Notes: a model not told the origin generated them from the sequence alone. A stretch of DNA of 64,000 nucleotides from Clostridiales bacterium (GCA_016303065.1 JAEDMJ010000005.1:1-64000); one strand, 5' to 3'; shown: positions 33,578 through 41,959, counted from the stretch's first letter. Numbers and translations: made by a program.

Positions 33578-34471
33578 TTACTTTGCGGGACGGTTTGCGT
33601 CCACCATGGAGACAAGGTGCCTGCCGGTTTTTGCACAGAATTCGGCGGCGGGAAGAAGGAGGGAGTCGTCAAGGACAAAATTGAAGAAATTGTCGCATTC
33701 GTAGGTGAAAACTCCTGCGTAGTCGATCTCGCCAAGCGCCTTGCAGACATCGTTCCAGTCGATTTTACCGAAACCGGGAAGAATGTGCAGGTCGCCCGCT
33801 TTGTCGTTGTCGTGAACATGGAGCGCGCCGAGCCTGTCGTGTCCGAGCGCGCGGATGGCCTCTGCGGGAGTCCAGCCGGTGAGGGGACAGTGGCCGATGT
33901 CAAGGCAGGCGGTGAACACGTCGCTGCCGAGGTCGTCGAGCATGGAGCAGAACTCTTTGGGGGAGGCGCACACGGAGGGGACGATGATGCTGCTGTCGAT
34001 TCGGAACTGCCACATGTTTTCAAGGGCGATGCGTATTCCGAGCTCTTCGGCGTACGGGCGGAGAACATTGTAGTATTTGATGTTGAGTTCGTAAAGCTCG
34101 CCGGCGTTGCGCTGATAGTTCAGGTATTGAACGGGGTGAACGACGGCGACCTTTGCGCCCAGGGCGGCAGAGGCGCGGAGCGATTTTACGACCACGGGAA
34201 CGATCAGTTTTTCCCAGTCCTTCCACATCTCTCCCGGGAAAGAAAAGGGCGGGTGAGTCTGGTCGAAAGCCACGCCGCAGCTTTCGGCGGCGGAGCGCAT
34301 TTCACGGGCAAAGGACAGAATATCGGCTTCGTCCAGGTCGAAAAAACCTTCCTCCTGGGCCTGGAAGAAAGAAAAGTCGAGGAGATCGTAACCGGCCTTT
34401 GCAAGAAGCCGGATCGCCCCTTCATAGCCGAGCTTCCGGGCGGTGATGTCGGTTTGTGTGGAGAGCAGCAT
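33578..34471 (-). CDS. Sugar phosphate isomerase/epimerase-like TIM-barrel protein
   Basis: Protein of about 297 residues of the xylose isomerase-like (AP endonuclease family 2) fold. Metal-binding residues of the family are seen in ALENMW (Glu), CLDIGH (Asp, His), HVHDND (His, Asp) and TYECDN (Glu). The substrate is unknown; such enzymes often epimerise ketoses or inositol derivatives. I chose ATG 34471, nine bases after AAAGGAA; a GTG at 34480 overlaps the site. It lies 25 bases after the alpha/beta hydrolase gene, so the two form an operon. Confidence 0.85.
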   Translation of the reverse strand: MLLSTQTDITARKLGYEGAIRLLAKAGYDLLDFSFFQAQEEGFFDLDEADILSFAREMRSAAESCGVAFDQTHPPFSFPGEMWKDWEKLIVPVVVKSLRASAALGAKVAVVHPVQYLNYQRNAGELYELNIKYYNVLRPYAEELGIRIALENMWQFRIDSSIIVPSVCASPKEFCSMLDDLGSDVFTACLDIGHCPLTGWTPAEAIRALGHDRLGALHVHDNDKAGDLHILPGFGKIDWNDVCKALGEIDYAGVFTYECDNFFNFVLDDSLLLPAAEFCAKTGRHLVSMVDANRPAK

Positions 34472-34496
34472 ATGGAGCACTTCCTTTTCAGAATTT

Positions 34497-35465
34497 TTAT
34501 TTGCTTTTTGCCGGGGCGGGGAGGGAGTCGAGAAACGCGGATATGCGTTCCGTGACCAGCTCTTCGTCGGTCAGAAAACTGAAGCAGTGCCGGGCGTTTT
34601 TGACCATGACAAGCTCTTTTGGCGAAGGGCAGGCATTGTAATTTTGAAGCGTGTTGTCGGGAAGGACAAAGTCGTCGGCGTCTCCGTGGATGAAAAGAAC
34701 GGGGACCTTCAGCTTTTTGATCTCGGTCACGGTGGAAAAATCGTCGATTCCGATGCCGAGGCGAAGCTTTGCAGCAATGTTTCCCGCACAAAGTATGGGA
34801 AAACGCGGGAACTTTACGGATTTCAGAATATCGGACATTTCCCGCCTGACGGATATAAAGCCGCAGTCGGCGATCACGCCGCAGACGTTTTCCGAAATTC
34901 CGGGCGAAGCGGCGGCGAGAATGGAAACCGTGCTGCCCATCGAAAGTCCGGCAAGAACAACGCGTTCGTTTTTCCCGACAAGCTTTTCAAGCTCCGCGCA
35001 CCAGTCCCGGAGGTCGATGCGCTCCAGCGCGCCGAGGGTCACGAACTTCCCCTCGCTTTTGGCGTGGGCGCGGGAATCTATGAGCAGAAGATTGCAGCCG
35101 CGTCCGTAATAAAACGGACAGATGCTTCCGAAATCGTAGTCGGCGTTGCTCTTGTAGCCGTGGGAAAGGACGATCGTCGTTCCCGAGGGGGACGGGTTTT
35201 CGTAAAACCTGGCGCGGAGCCTCAGCCCGTCGAAGGACGTGATAAAAAGCTCTTTGCAGGGGCGTTCGGCAAGCCATTTTTTGCCGCTCTGGATTCGGTC
35301 GTAAAACTCCGGATGGCCGTACCGCTCCATTCGCGCCTTTGCTTTCAGATCGGCGGCTTCCGTTCTGTCTGCGCGGACGAAGATCCTCCGGAACATGTAT
35401 ATGCCGGAGGAGATGAATATTGATATGAGAACAAGCGCCGCGATCAATATCCACAGGAACAGCAT
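34497..35465 (-). CDS. Alpha/beta hydrolase with N-terminal membrane anchor
   Basis: Protein of about 322 residues. An N-terminal hydrophobic helix (about 2-25) anchors a hydrolase domain. The oxyanion region is VLSHGYKSN, the nucleophile Ser is in GLSMGS near residue 174, an acid is in HGDADDFV and the catalytic His in NARHCF. It resembles extracytoplasmic or membrane-bound esterases of the YqkD type. The substrate is unknown. ATG 35465 is my choice; TTG 35471 is closer to GACGAGGTC. First of a two-gene operon with the isomerase-like gene. Confidence 0.84.
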   Translation of the reverse strand: MLFLWILIAALVLISIFISSGIYMFRRIFVRADRTEAADLKAKARMERYGHPEFYDRIQSGKKWLAERPCKELFITSFDGLRLRARFYENPSPSGTTIVLSHGYKSNADYDFGSICPFYYGRGCNLLLIDSRAHAKSEGKFVTLGALERIDLRDWCAELEKLVGKNERVVLAGLSMGSTVSILAAASPGISENVCGVIADCGFISVRREMSDILKSVKFPRFPILCAGNIAAKLRLGIGIDDFSTVTEIKKLKVPVLFIHGDADDFVLPDNTLQNYNACPSPKELVMVKNARHCFSFLTDEELVTERISAFLDSLPAPAKSK

Positions 35466-35517
35466 TTTCAAAAACGACCTCGTCTTTCTTTTGTGAGTTA
35501 CATCCTCACATGAGTAT

Positions 35518-35546
35518 ATGATATCATCATTCCGGGAGAAACTCAA
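35518..35546 (-). promoter_or_regulatory. Promoter of the hydrolase-isomerase operon
   Basis: TTGAGT and TATCAT with a 17-base spacer on the minus strand. Confidence 0.72.
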
Positions 35547-35592
35547 GTAAAAAAAGATAAAATCTTCCGGGCGGAATTTTTTTGTTCCGGAC

Positions 35593-35621
35593 TTGACAAA
35601 GAACAAGTGTTCTGGTAAAAT
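35593..35621 (+). promoter_or_regulatory. Promoter of dinB
   Basis: TTGACA and TAAAAT with a 17-base spacer. The spacer holds a LexA-type box. The start codon is about 107 bases downstream, so the leader is about 100 bases long. Confidence 0.85.
35601..35612 (+). promoter_or_regulatory. LexA (DinR) box, SOS operator of dinB
   Basis: GAACAAGTGTTC fits the Gram-positive SOS operator GAAC-N4-GTTC, including the purine-N-purine-pyrimidine centre. It lies between the -35 and -10 boxes, where bound LexA would block polymerase. Confidence 0.85.
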
Positions 35622-35728
35622 ACATTTGTAAAAGCCGCCCAAGGGCTGACCGCCCCGGAGCGAAAAGCCTTGAAAAGGCGTTTTTCAAGTGAATGCGGTT
35701 TTTCCGATGAAAAAGGGGGGGGAGAGAT

Positions 35729-36934
35729 TTGGCAAGAAGCATACTTCACTGCGACATGAACAATTTCTATGCGTCGGTGGAATGCATGATGGATCCCTCC
35801 CTGAAGGGAAAAGCCGTTGCGGTGTGCGGTCTGACGGAAGAGCGGCACGGGGTTGTGCTCGCAAAAAACGAGGCGGCAAAAGCCTTTGGCGTAAAAACGG
35901 GCGAAGCCACCTGGGAGGCGAGAAAAAAGTGTCCCGCCCTTGTGATTGTGCATCCCCATCACGAGCTTTACAAAAAATACTCTCTTCTTGCAAGAGAGAT
36001 ATACGGCAGGTATACGGACCGGATCGAGCCCTTCGGTCTTGACGAGTGCTGGCTTGATGTGGGCGGGAGCATTCGGCTTTTCGGCCAGCCGGAGGAAATA
36101 GCGGACGAGATACGCCGCACGGTAAAGGCGGAACTGGGGCTTACGGTCTCCGTGGGGGTCTCGTTCAACAAAATATTTGCAAAGCTCGGAAGCGATCTTA
36201 AAAAGCCCGATGCCGTGACCTGCATTTTTGAAGAAAGCTTCAGAGAGCAGATTTGGCCCCTGCCCGCCGGAGAGATGCTCGGCGTCGGACCCGGGGCGGC
36301 GTCCGTGCTTGCCAAATACGGCATACACACGATCGGACAGCTTGCCGCTGCGCCGGATGAATTTTTGCGGCAGAAGTTCGGAAAATCCGGGGCGGTGATG
36401 AAGCTCTATGCCAACGGACTGGACGATTCGCCGGTTCGGAGGGCGGACGAAAATCCGCCCCCGAAAAGCGTCGGTCACGGCCTTACCGCCGCGGAGGACA
36501 TTGTGAAAGCCGGGGACGTAAACGCGCTGATGATATCCCTGGCTCAGGACGTCGGAAAGCGGCTCAGAAGCGCCGGAATGAAGGCGCGGGGCGTTTCCGT
36601 CACCGTCCGGGACAGCACCCTTGCCGCAAAGGAGTGGCAGTGCCGAATGCCTTTTCCGACGGCGAGTCCGACATATATTGCAAGGGAGGCTTTCGCGCTT
36701 TTTTGCCGCAGCTATGCCTGGGCAAGCCCTGTCCGCGCCGTAACGGTGAGGGCGATCGACCTTTGCGATGAGAACGACCCCTATCAGCTCAGCCTTGACG
36801 GTGAATCGGAGAAAGAGGAAAAAAGAGAGCGCCTTGACGGCGCGATCAGCCGGATAAGAGATGCTTTCGGTTCCGGCGCGCTGAAAAACGCCTGTCTGAT
36901 CGGGGCCCCAAACCGGGACGGGGACGAGCTTTGA
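35729..36934 (+). CDS. dinB: DNA polymerase IV (translesion Y-family)
   Basis: Error-prone polymerase of 401 residues that copies past DNA lesions. It opens with ILHCDMNNFYASVE, whose Asp is the first metal ligand. GLDECWLDV near residue 104 holds the catalytic Asp-Glu pair. SVGVSFNKIFAKLGSDLKKP and a helix-hairpin-helix segment (MLGVGPGAASVLAKYGI) follow, and then the little-finger domain. The start is TTG 35729 after a G-rich ribosome binding site (GGGGGGGGAGAG). The C-terminus lacks a clear clamp-binding end. Single gene between an SOS promoter and a terminator. Confidence 0.94.
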   Translation: MARSILHCDMNNFYASVECMMDPSLKGKAVAVCGLTEERHGVVLAKNEAAKAFGVKTGEATWEARKKCPALVIVHPHHELYKKYSLLAREIYGRYTDRIEPFGLDECWLDVGGSIRLFGQPEEIADEIRRTVKAELGLTVSVGVSFNKIFAKLGSDLKKPDAVTCIFEESFREQIWPLPAGEMLGVGPGAASVLAKYGIHTIGQLAAAPDEFLRQKFGKSGAVMKLYANGLDDSPVRRADENPPPKSVGHGLTAAEDIVKAGDVNALMISLAQDVGKRLRSAGMKARGVSVTVRDSTLAAKEWQCRMPFPTASPTYIAREAFALFCRSYAWASPVRAVTVRAIDLCDENDPYQLSLDGESEKEEKRERLDGAISRIRDAFGSGALKNACLIGAPNRDGDEL

Positions 36935-36966
36935 CGGCTTTTTTGGGGAAAACGTATATGCCGCGG

Positions 36967-37031
36967 AAAAACTCCGGCGCAGAGCGTTTCTGAAAGAAAG
37001 GAAAGCTCTGCGCCGGAGTTTTATTTTTTTT
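36967..37031. terminator. Bidirectional terminator between dinB and cysS
   Basis: AAAACTCCGGCGCAGAGC pairs with GCTCTGCGCCGGAGTTTT around a 19-base loop and is followed by a long T tract. Confidence 0.9.
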
Positions 37032-37067
37032 CTGAGAAAAGCGGAAAAAGAATAAAAACGCGCGTAT

Positions 37068-38483
37068 TTACAGCTTTTTCCACTTGGGGCCCTGGGGCGT
37101 ATCGACGATCTCGATGCCGCGGGCTTTCAGCTCGTCGCGGATGCGGTCCGCTTCGGCATAGTTTTTGGCCTTTTTGGCGGCGGTGCGGGCGGCGACGAGC
37201 GCGTCGATCTCCGGATCGGAGGACGCGGCGCTTTCTTCGGCCTGTTTTTTGGAGAGGGCTTCGGCCGCCTTGATGAGGTCCAGAGAGAGCACCCTGTCAA
37301 AATCGGCCAGTGCGGCAAGCTTTGTCGCGTCGCTGCACTTTGCCTTGAGCACGTCGTAGACCGCGGTGACGGCAAGGGAGGTGTTCAGGTCGTTGTTCAG
37401 GGCTTCGGTGAAGCGTTCGCCCAGAGCGGCGAGGGCCTCCGGGTCAGGTTCGCCTTCGTTTTTAAGGGCGGCGATCCTGGCGATCAGCTTGTCGTATGAT
37501 GCAACGGCGTTGTCAAGGTTTTCCCAGCTGAAGACAAGATTGCGGCGGTAGTGGCTCTGAAGGCAGAAAAGCCGGTAGGCCATGGGGTTATAGCCCTTGC
37601 TTTCAAGCAGTGAAACCGTCAGAAACTCGCCCTTGGATTTGCTCATCTTGCCGGTGTCGGTGTTCAGGTGGTGGACATGGAACCAGTAGTTGCACCATTT
37701 GTGACCGATATAGCTTTCGGACTGGGCGATCTCGTTCGTGTGGTGGGGGAAGGCGTTGTCGATGCCGCCCGCGTGAATGTCGAGGTCTTCGCCCAGGTGC
37801 TTCATGGAGATGCAGGAGCACTCGATGTGCCAGCCGGGATATCCGACGCCCCAGGGGGAGTCCCACTTGAGCGCCTGATCCTCAAACTTGGACTTGGTAA
37901 ACCAGAGGACAAAGTCGTTTTTGTTCTTTTTGTTCACGTCCTCTTCGACTCCCTCGCGGACGCCGACGGCGAGATCCTCTTCGTCGTGGTCGTTGAAGAC
38001 ATAGTATTTTTCAAGCGTCGAAGTGTCGAAATACACGTTGCCGCCCGCGATATAGGCCCTTCCCTTTTCGAGGAGCTTTTCCACCATTTCGATATAGGAG
38101 TCGATGCAGTTGGTGGCGGGTTCGACAACGTCGGGGCGCTTGATGTTAAGCTTTTCGCAGTCGGAGAAAAAAGCGTCGGTGTAGAACTTGGCGATCTCCA
38201 TGACGGACTTGTGCTCGCGCCGGGCACCCTTGAGCATTTTGTCCTCGCCGGTGTCGGCGTCGGAGGAAAGATGGCCGACGTCGGTGATGTTCATGACCCG
38301 CTTGACGTTGTAGCCCAGGTAGCGCAGCGTCTTTTCAAGGACGTCCTCCATTATATAGGTGCGAAGATTGCCTATGTGGGCATAGTGGTACACCGTGGGG
38401 CCGCAGGTGTACATTTTTACGATGTCGGGGTTGTTGGGGGTGAAGACTTCCCTTTTTCGGGACAGGGAATTGTAGAGATACAT
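37068..38483 (-). CDS. cysS: Cysteine--tRNA ligase
   Basis: Class I synthetase of 471 residues. The zinc site includes Cys in MYTCGPTVY, Cys in GWHIECSCIS and His in HHTNEIAQSE. The HIGH-type motif is YAHIGNLRTYI and the KMSKS motif is GKMSKSKGEF. The C-terminal tRNA-binding part ends with a Lys-rich tail. GGGAGGAAATTCAAACC precedes the ATG. A T-box leader upstream ties its expression to uncharged tRNA-Cys. In Bacillus cysS is followed by the Mini-III gene; here Mini-III lies upstream, on the far side of a tRNA gene and the leader. Confidence 0.96.
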   Translation of the reverse strand: MYLYNSLSRKREVFTPNNPDIVKMYTCGPTVYHYAHIGNLRTYIMEDVLEKTLRYLGYNVKRVMNITDVGHLSSDADTGEDKMLKGARREHKSVMEIAKFYTDAFFSDCEKLNIKRPDVVEPATNCIDSYIEMVEKLLEKGRAYIAGGNVYFDTSTLEKYYVFNDHDEEDLAVGVREGVEEDVNKKNKNDFVLWFTKSKFEDQALKWDSPWGVGYPGWHIECSCISMKHLGEDLDIHAGGIDNAFPHHTNEIAQSESYIGHKWCNYWFHVHHLNTDTGKMSKSKGEFLTVSLLESKGYNPMAYRLFCLQSHYRRNLVFSWENLDNAVASYDKLIARIAALKNEGEPDPEALAALGERFTEALNNDLNTSLAVTAVYDVLKAKCSDATKLAALADFDRVLSLDLIKAAEALSKKQAEESAASSDPEIDALVAARTAAKKAKNYAEADRIRDELKARGIEIVDTPQGPKWKKL

Positions 38484-38519
38484 GGTTTGAATTTCCTCCC
38501 ATCGGCGTTTTTGCCGGAA

Positions 38520-38727
38520 AAGATATCCGCCCCTTGTACATATTTTATGTACAAGAGGCGGGCAGAAAAACTCGCGGTTCCACTCTTATTTATCACTTTG
38601 ACAATACGGTGTTCGCTCCGGGACGCACTCTCGCAGGCCGAATTCCTCGGGCTTCCAGCCGATGACCCGACTCTCTGGCGGATTTGGACACTGCTAACCT
38701 TTCCGTTCAACGCGATATGAAATTGTT
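38520..38727 (-). promoter_or_regulatory. T-box riboswitch, cysteine specific, leader of cysS
   Basis: On the minus strand the conserved T-box motif GTGGAACCGCG lies at 38573-38583. Stem I elements upstream are CAGAGAGTCGGG and GGCTGGAAGC. The specifier is probably TGC (Cys) at 38625-38627, followed by GTCCCGGAGC, which aligns with the usual 3' side of the specifier loop. A 15-bp terminator stem (38527-38561), starting CCGCCTCTTGTACAT with one G-U pair, and a short T tract end the leader. Uncharged tRNA-Cys should stabilise the antiterminator and allow reading of cysS. Confidence 0.93.
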
Positions 38728-38733
38728 GTGTTT

Positions 38734-38763
38734 ATTTTACCATCGAATGGGGGTATCTGTCAA
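38734..38763 (-). promoter_or_regulatory. Promoter of the cysS T-box transcript
   Basis: TTGACA and TAAAAT with an 18-base spacer on the minus strand. Confidence 0.82.
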
Positions 38764-38915
38764 GATTCTGCAAATAAAATTGCGCGTCGTTTTTTTCCGG
38801 AAAGACGCCGCGGAGCGGTAAAAAACTTCGGAGAGCCTTTGCTTTTGAGCTTTGGGGAAGTTTTTTCGGAAAGGCAGGAAAACGCTGTTTCCGTCTCCGG
38901 TTTCGGCTTCCGTAT
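38764..38915. other. Interval without a recognised gene
   Basis: Between the cysS promoter and the first repeat copy I see only unlikely short frames. The stretch has several short A and T runs but no convincing hairpin or promoter. Confidence 0.5.
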
Positions 38916-39038
38916 CCAAAACCAAATCGAAGCCCGGCGCAGCGGGTTCGATTTGGAAAGGAGGAGCGACGGAATGAACGAGCGATGACTTTTTAAAATA
39001 AAAAGTCGTCGCGAACGATATGAAGTCCGCGACGGCGT
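38916..39038. repeat. Palindromic composite repeat, copy 1
   Basis: Direct repeat of 123 bases with two stem-loops. The first has arms AAATCGAA-GCCC and GGG-TTCGATTT; the second has arms GCGATGACTTTTT and AAAAAGTCGTCGC. Between them lies AAAGGAGGAGCGACGGAATG, which looks like a ribosome binding site and start but opens only a four-codon frame. Copy 2 is 167 bases further on and nearly identical. Confidence 0.85.
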
Positions 39039-39082
39039 GCGACATCGCAACAGTATAGATGCCGCAGCCTTCAGGTCTGCAC

Positions 39083-39207
39083 CCAAAACCAAATCGAAGC
39101 CCAAGCGCAGCGGGTTCGATTTGGAAAGGAGGAGCGACGGAATGAATGAGCGATGACTTTTTTAAAATAAAAAGTCGTCGCGAACGATATGAAGTCCGCG
39201 ACGACGT
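39083..39207. repeat. Palindromic composite repeat, copy 2, beside tRNA-Gln
   Basis: 125 bases that differ from copy 1 by two single-base insertions and a few substitutions (for example GAACGAG to GAATGAG). It ends two bases before the 3' end of the tRNA-Gln gene. On the minus strand the CGACGACTTTTTATTTTAAA stem-loop could act as the tRNA terminator. Confidence 0.85.
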
Positions 39208-39209
39208 AC

Positions 39210-39279
39210 TGCGGAACTAGGATTCGAACCCAGACAAACAGAGTCAGAGTCTGCCGTGCTACCGTTACACAATTCCGCA
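39210..39279 (-). tRNA. tRNA-Gln (anticodon CUG)
   Basis: A 70-base cloverleaf on the minus strand. The acceptor TGCGGAA pairs with TTCCGCA, the D arm is GTG/CAC, the anticodon stem GCAGA/TCTGT has loop CTCTGAC (anticodon CTG), and the T arm is CTGGG-TTCGAAT-CCTAG. CCA is not encoded. It has its own promoter and lies between the cysS T-box region and the Mini-III gene. Confidence 0.95.
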
Positions 39280-39289
39280 ATGCTCCGTT

Positions 39290-39318
39290 ATTATAACTCT
39301 TCGGCCCGGAATTGTCAA
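39290..39318 (-). promoter_or_regulatory. Promoter of tRNA-Gln
   Basis: TTGACA and TATAAT with a 17-base spacer on the minus strand; the tRNA starts about ten bases after the -10 box. Confidence 0.92.
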
Positions 39319-39320
39319 TA

Positions 39321-39359
39321 CCCCGTGGAAAAATTTTTTCCAAAAATTTTTCCACGGGG
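39321..39359 (-). terminator. Stem-loop after the Mini-III gene
   Basis: CCCCGTGGAAAAATTTTT pairs with a nearly perfect complement ending in CCACGGGG. It lies seven bases past the Mini-III stop and right before the tRNA promoter. There is no T tract outside the stem, but the AT-rich core may serve. Confidence 0.6.
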
Positions 39360-39366
39360 CAGGCGT

Positions 39367-39759
39367 TCAGTCTTCAGGGTTTTTCCGGGAGGAACGGATG
39401 ACGGAATAGAGCTCGTCGATCCGGCCTTGCATATCGTTGAGATAGAGCCAGCCGAAGAGGCATTCGAGCCCCGTTGCCCGGCAATAGTCCCCGTGGGAGC
39501 TGTGGCGGGGATAGCTTCCGTGCTTCATGTTTCGCCCCTTGGTAAAGACGGCGAGCTCGTCGGGCGTGAGCAGGGGAAGTATGAGCTCCGCTGCGGCTGC
39601 CTGGGCTTCGGCGCGGACGATCTTTACGGACGCCGGATGAAGCTCCGAAAGCCGCAGAGGAGTTCCGGTGACAAGCTCGCGCCGGACGAGAAGACTGTAT
39701 ACTGCGTCACCGACGAAAGCCAGCTCGCCGGTGTTCATAAATGTGGTGTCAAAGGCCAT
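39367..39759 (-). CDS. mrnC: Mini-ribonuclease III
   Basis: RNase III-type endonuclease of 130 residues without the double-stranded RNA-binding domain; in Bacillus it matures 23S rRNA. Seen: the catalytic helix LAFVGDAVYSLLVRRELV with Gly-Asp-Ala, the segment ELAVFTKGRNMKHGS, and YCRATGLECLFGWLYL with the second catalytic Glu. It starts four bases after the HelD stop, so it is read with helD. The cysS gene, its common neighbour, lies downstream beyond the tRNA. Confidence 0.92.
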   Translation of the reverse strand: MAFDTTFMNTGELAFVGDAVYSLLVRRELVTGTPLRLSELHPASVKIVRAEAQAAAAELILPLLTPDELAVFTKGRNMKHGSYPRHSSHGDYCRATGLECLFGWLYLNDMQGRIDELYSVIRSSRKNPED

Positions 39760-39763
39760 TGGT

Positions 39764-41959
39764 TCATTCTCCTTTTTCGATCACGCCGTCGGGGAATAGC
39801 GTAGAGGGCGCTCCGACGGAGCATATGCAGAGCTCGTGCATGGCGCGGGAACACGCCACATAGAGAAGGTTGCGGTCACTTTCGCTTTTGTAAAGGGACG
39901 AATCCGGTATCACGACGCGGTCGAACTCAAGCCCCTTTGCCAGGGCAAGGGGCATTGCGACAAGCCCGTGGAAATATGTGTCGCTGTCGGAGCAGACCGG
40001 ATGAATGTGCGGAAGCTTCGGCTTCAGTTTCCGGCAGAGCCGCCGGCATTCCCCGGCCGTGCGGCAGAGAAGCGCGGTGGAGGCCCCCTCCCGGTCAAAG
40101 CGCCGGAGCTCGGCTTCGATTATGGGAAGGAGGCTGTTTTCGTCCTTTTCGCAGATAAAGCGAACCGGCGGTCCGTGTCGGTCGAAAACCTCGTATTCGG
40201 GGGGATTCAGAAGCACGCTTGCGGATACGGAAGCTATTTCGGCGGTGGAACGGTAGCTTTTGCCGAGAAGGCGAACTTCGCTTCGCCGAAAGCCGTAAAT
40301 GCCGAGTATCTTTTCCGCGCTGTCTGCGCCGAGACCGCTGTTTATGAGCTGGAGAAGGTCGCCGAGAACCGTGAAGCGGCAGTGGCAGAAAAGCAGCCGG
40401 AATATCTCGTGCTGGGCCGGACTGTAATCCTGGACTTCGTCGATGACGACGTGACGGATCGAAGTCTGGCGGGGGATCGCGCCGAAGCTTGCTTTCAGAA
40501 GCAGCAGTCCGACTCCGTCCTCGTAGTAAAGGGGGGAGCGCCGCATCGCCCGGCCGGCATCGGAGAGAAGCTCTGCGCGGAGGCGGTCGGAGGAAACGAG
40601 CTTTTTCGCCGCATACCGGAGAAAGCGGGTGTAGAGCGCGGGCCAGTCGACGGACAGGCAGCGGGATATTTCGGCGAGCGTGTCCGCTGCGGCTTCGTCA
40701 AAGGCGCGGCGCGTTTCGGCGCTTTGGTCGGGGGAGCCGGAGATGCAGTCAAGCTCCTTTGCAATTGCTTCGCGGTACCGCTTTTTGTGGGGGGCAAGGC
40801 GTTCGGTCAGAACGCTTTGAAGATGGGAAAGCCTTGTCAGAACGTCGGTCCCGCGGTTTTTAAGGAAAAGCGCGCGCATTTCGGCGGCGGACATGATCGT
40901 CGCGCCGTTGAAGACTATGTCGGAAAAATCCGGGATATAGTTTGCGGCAAAGCTTCTTGCGAGAAGCGCAAAGTCCATGCTGCCCTTGACGGAGATCCAT
41001 TCGCGGCGGATACGGGCCGCGCGGGAAGCGTTCCCGGAGGCGATGAATTCAAGCTGGCTGTACAGCCCCTCGGTTTCAAAACCGCAGAATTTTTTTATCA
41101 GGTCGCAGAACGTCGTCTGGGGAACCCCGCTCTCTCCGAGGGCCGGTATGACCTGGGAGATATAGTCGAGAAAAATATCGTTCGGAGAAAAAATGAGGAT
41201 GTTCCGGCTTTTGAGCTTGTCGCGGTCGCGGTAGAGAAGATATGCAATGCGGTGGAGCGCGATGCTTGTCTTTCCGCTTCCGGCGGGCCCGAGCACCACA
41301 AGCATATCGTTTTTGGCGTCGCGTATGACGGCGTTCTGTTCCCGCTGGATCGTGGAGACGATGGTCTTCATGTGGTCCGAACTGTCGGCGGAGAGCGCGT
41401 TCATCAGAAGCGTGTCGTCGATCCGGACTTCGCTGTCAAGCATGAGAAGCAGCTCGCCGTTTTCGATGCGGTACTGGCGAAGAAGCGTGACCTCTCCGGG
41501 ACAGCTTCCGTCCGGCGATTCAAAAAAAGTGCGTCCGCGGCCGTTTTCGTAAAAAAGCGACGCCACCGGCGCGCGCCAGTCGCAGACATAGGTCGTGAAG
41601 GTCGACTTGTCCATGACCGTTGCCGTGCCGATATAGGCGGAGAAGGGTTCGCCGGAATCCGGACGGAAGTCGACGCGTCCGAAATAGGGGGAAGAGCGAA
41701 GCCTTTTCAGAAGCTCTATATGCGCTTGCGTTTCGTCCACGTTTTTCTGGGAGGAAATGATCAGGTCGTTTTGGGAAGAAATGTCATACCAGTCCGACTC
41801 GGAGCGTATCGTTCCGGGCAGTTCTTCCCACATGTACTTCTGGGCTTCGAAAAGGTCGGCGTCGCGGCGCTTTTTGGATTCGCCGAGCTGTTCAAGCTGA
41901 CTATCGATGATGCCGAGCGTTTTGCGGAGATATTCCTTTTCGGCCTGTTTTTTGTCCAT
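39764..41959 (-). CDS. HelD-like UvrD-superfamily ATPase
   Basis: Protein of 731 residues that resembles HelD, which strips RNA polymerase from stalled complexes, not a classical UvrD. The N-terminal 200 residues include a coiled coil (AEKEYLRKTLGIIDSQLEQL) and the HelD-type segment DWRAPVASLFYENG. Walker A is VLGPAGSGKTSIALHRIAY, and Walker B is VIDEVQDYSPAQHEIFRLLF. The C-terminal RecA lobe holds RNLLYVACSRAMHEL, with the late helicase motif. A G-rich site precedes the ATG. The long plus-strand frame opposite is a shadow. Confidence 0.9.
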   Translation of the reverse strand: MDKKQAEKEYLRKTLGIIDSQLEQLGESKKRRDADLFEAQKYMWEELPGTIRSESDWYDISSQNDLIISSQKNVDETQAHIELLKRLRSSPYFGRVDFRPDSGEPFSAYIGTATVMDKSTFTTYVCDWRAPVASLFYENGRGRTFFESPDGSCPGEVTLLRQYRIENGELLLMLDSEVRIDDTLLMNALSADSSDHMKTIVSTIQREQNAVIRDAKNDMLVVLGPAGSGKTSIALHRIAYLLYRDRDKLKSRNILIFSPNDIFLDYISQVIPALGESGVPQTTFCDLIKKFCGFETEGLYSQLEFIASGNASRAARIRREWISVKGSMDFALLARSFAANYIPDFSDIVFNGATIMSAAEMRALFLKNRGTDVLTRLSHLQSVLTERLAPHKKRYREAIAKELDCISGSPDQSAETRRAFDEAAADTLAEISRCLSVDWPALYTRFLRYAAKKLVSSDRLRAELLSDAGRAMRRSPLYYEDGVGLLLLKASFGAIPRQTSIRHVVIDEVQDYSPAQHEIFRLLFCHCRFTVLGDLLQLINSGLGADSAEKILGIYGFRRSEVRLLGKSYRSTAEIASVSASVLLNPPEYEVFDRHGPPVRFICEKDENSLLPIIEAELRRFDREGASTALLCRTAGECRRLCRKLKPKLPHIHPVCSDSDTYFHGLVAMPLALAKGLEFDRVVIPDSSLYKSESDRNLLYVACSRAMHELCICSVGAPSTLFPDGVIEKGE

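Noticed and set aside
33311..34555. 414-codon plus-strand frame
   Set aside because: It is antisense to the isomerase-like gene, whose metal motifs and operon position are clear, and it crosses two terminator-like hairpins.
38737..39355. Overlapping short frames across the repeat region
   Set aside because: They read through stem-loops, the tRNA gene and both repeat copies, have no ribosome binding sites and give no known domain. The repeat itself is the meaningful feature.
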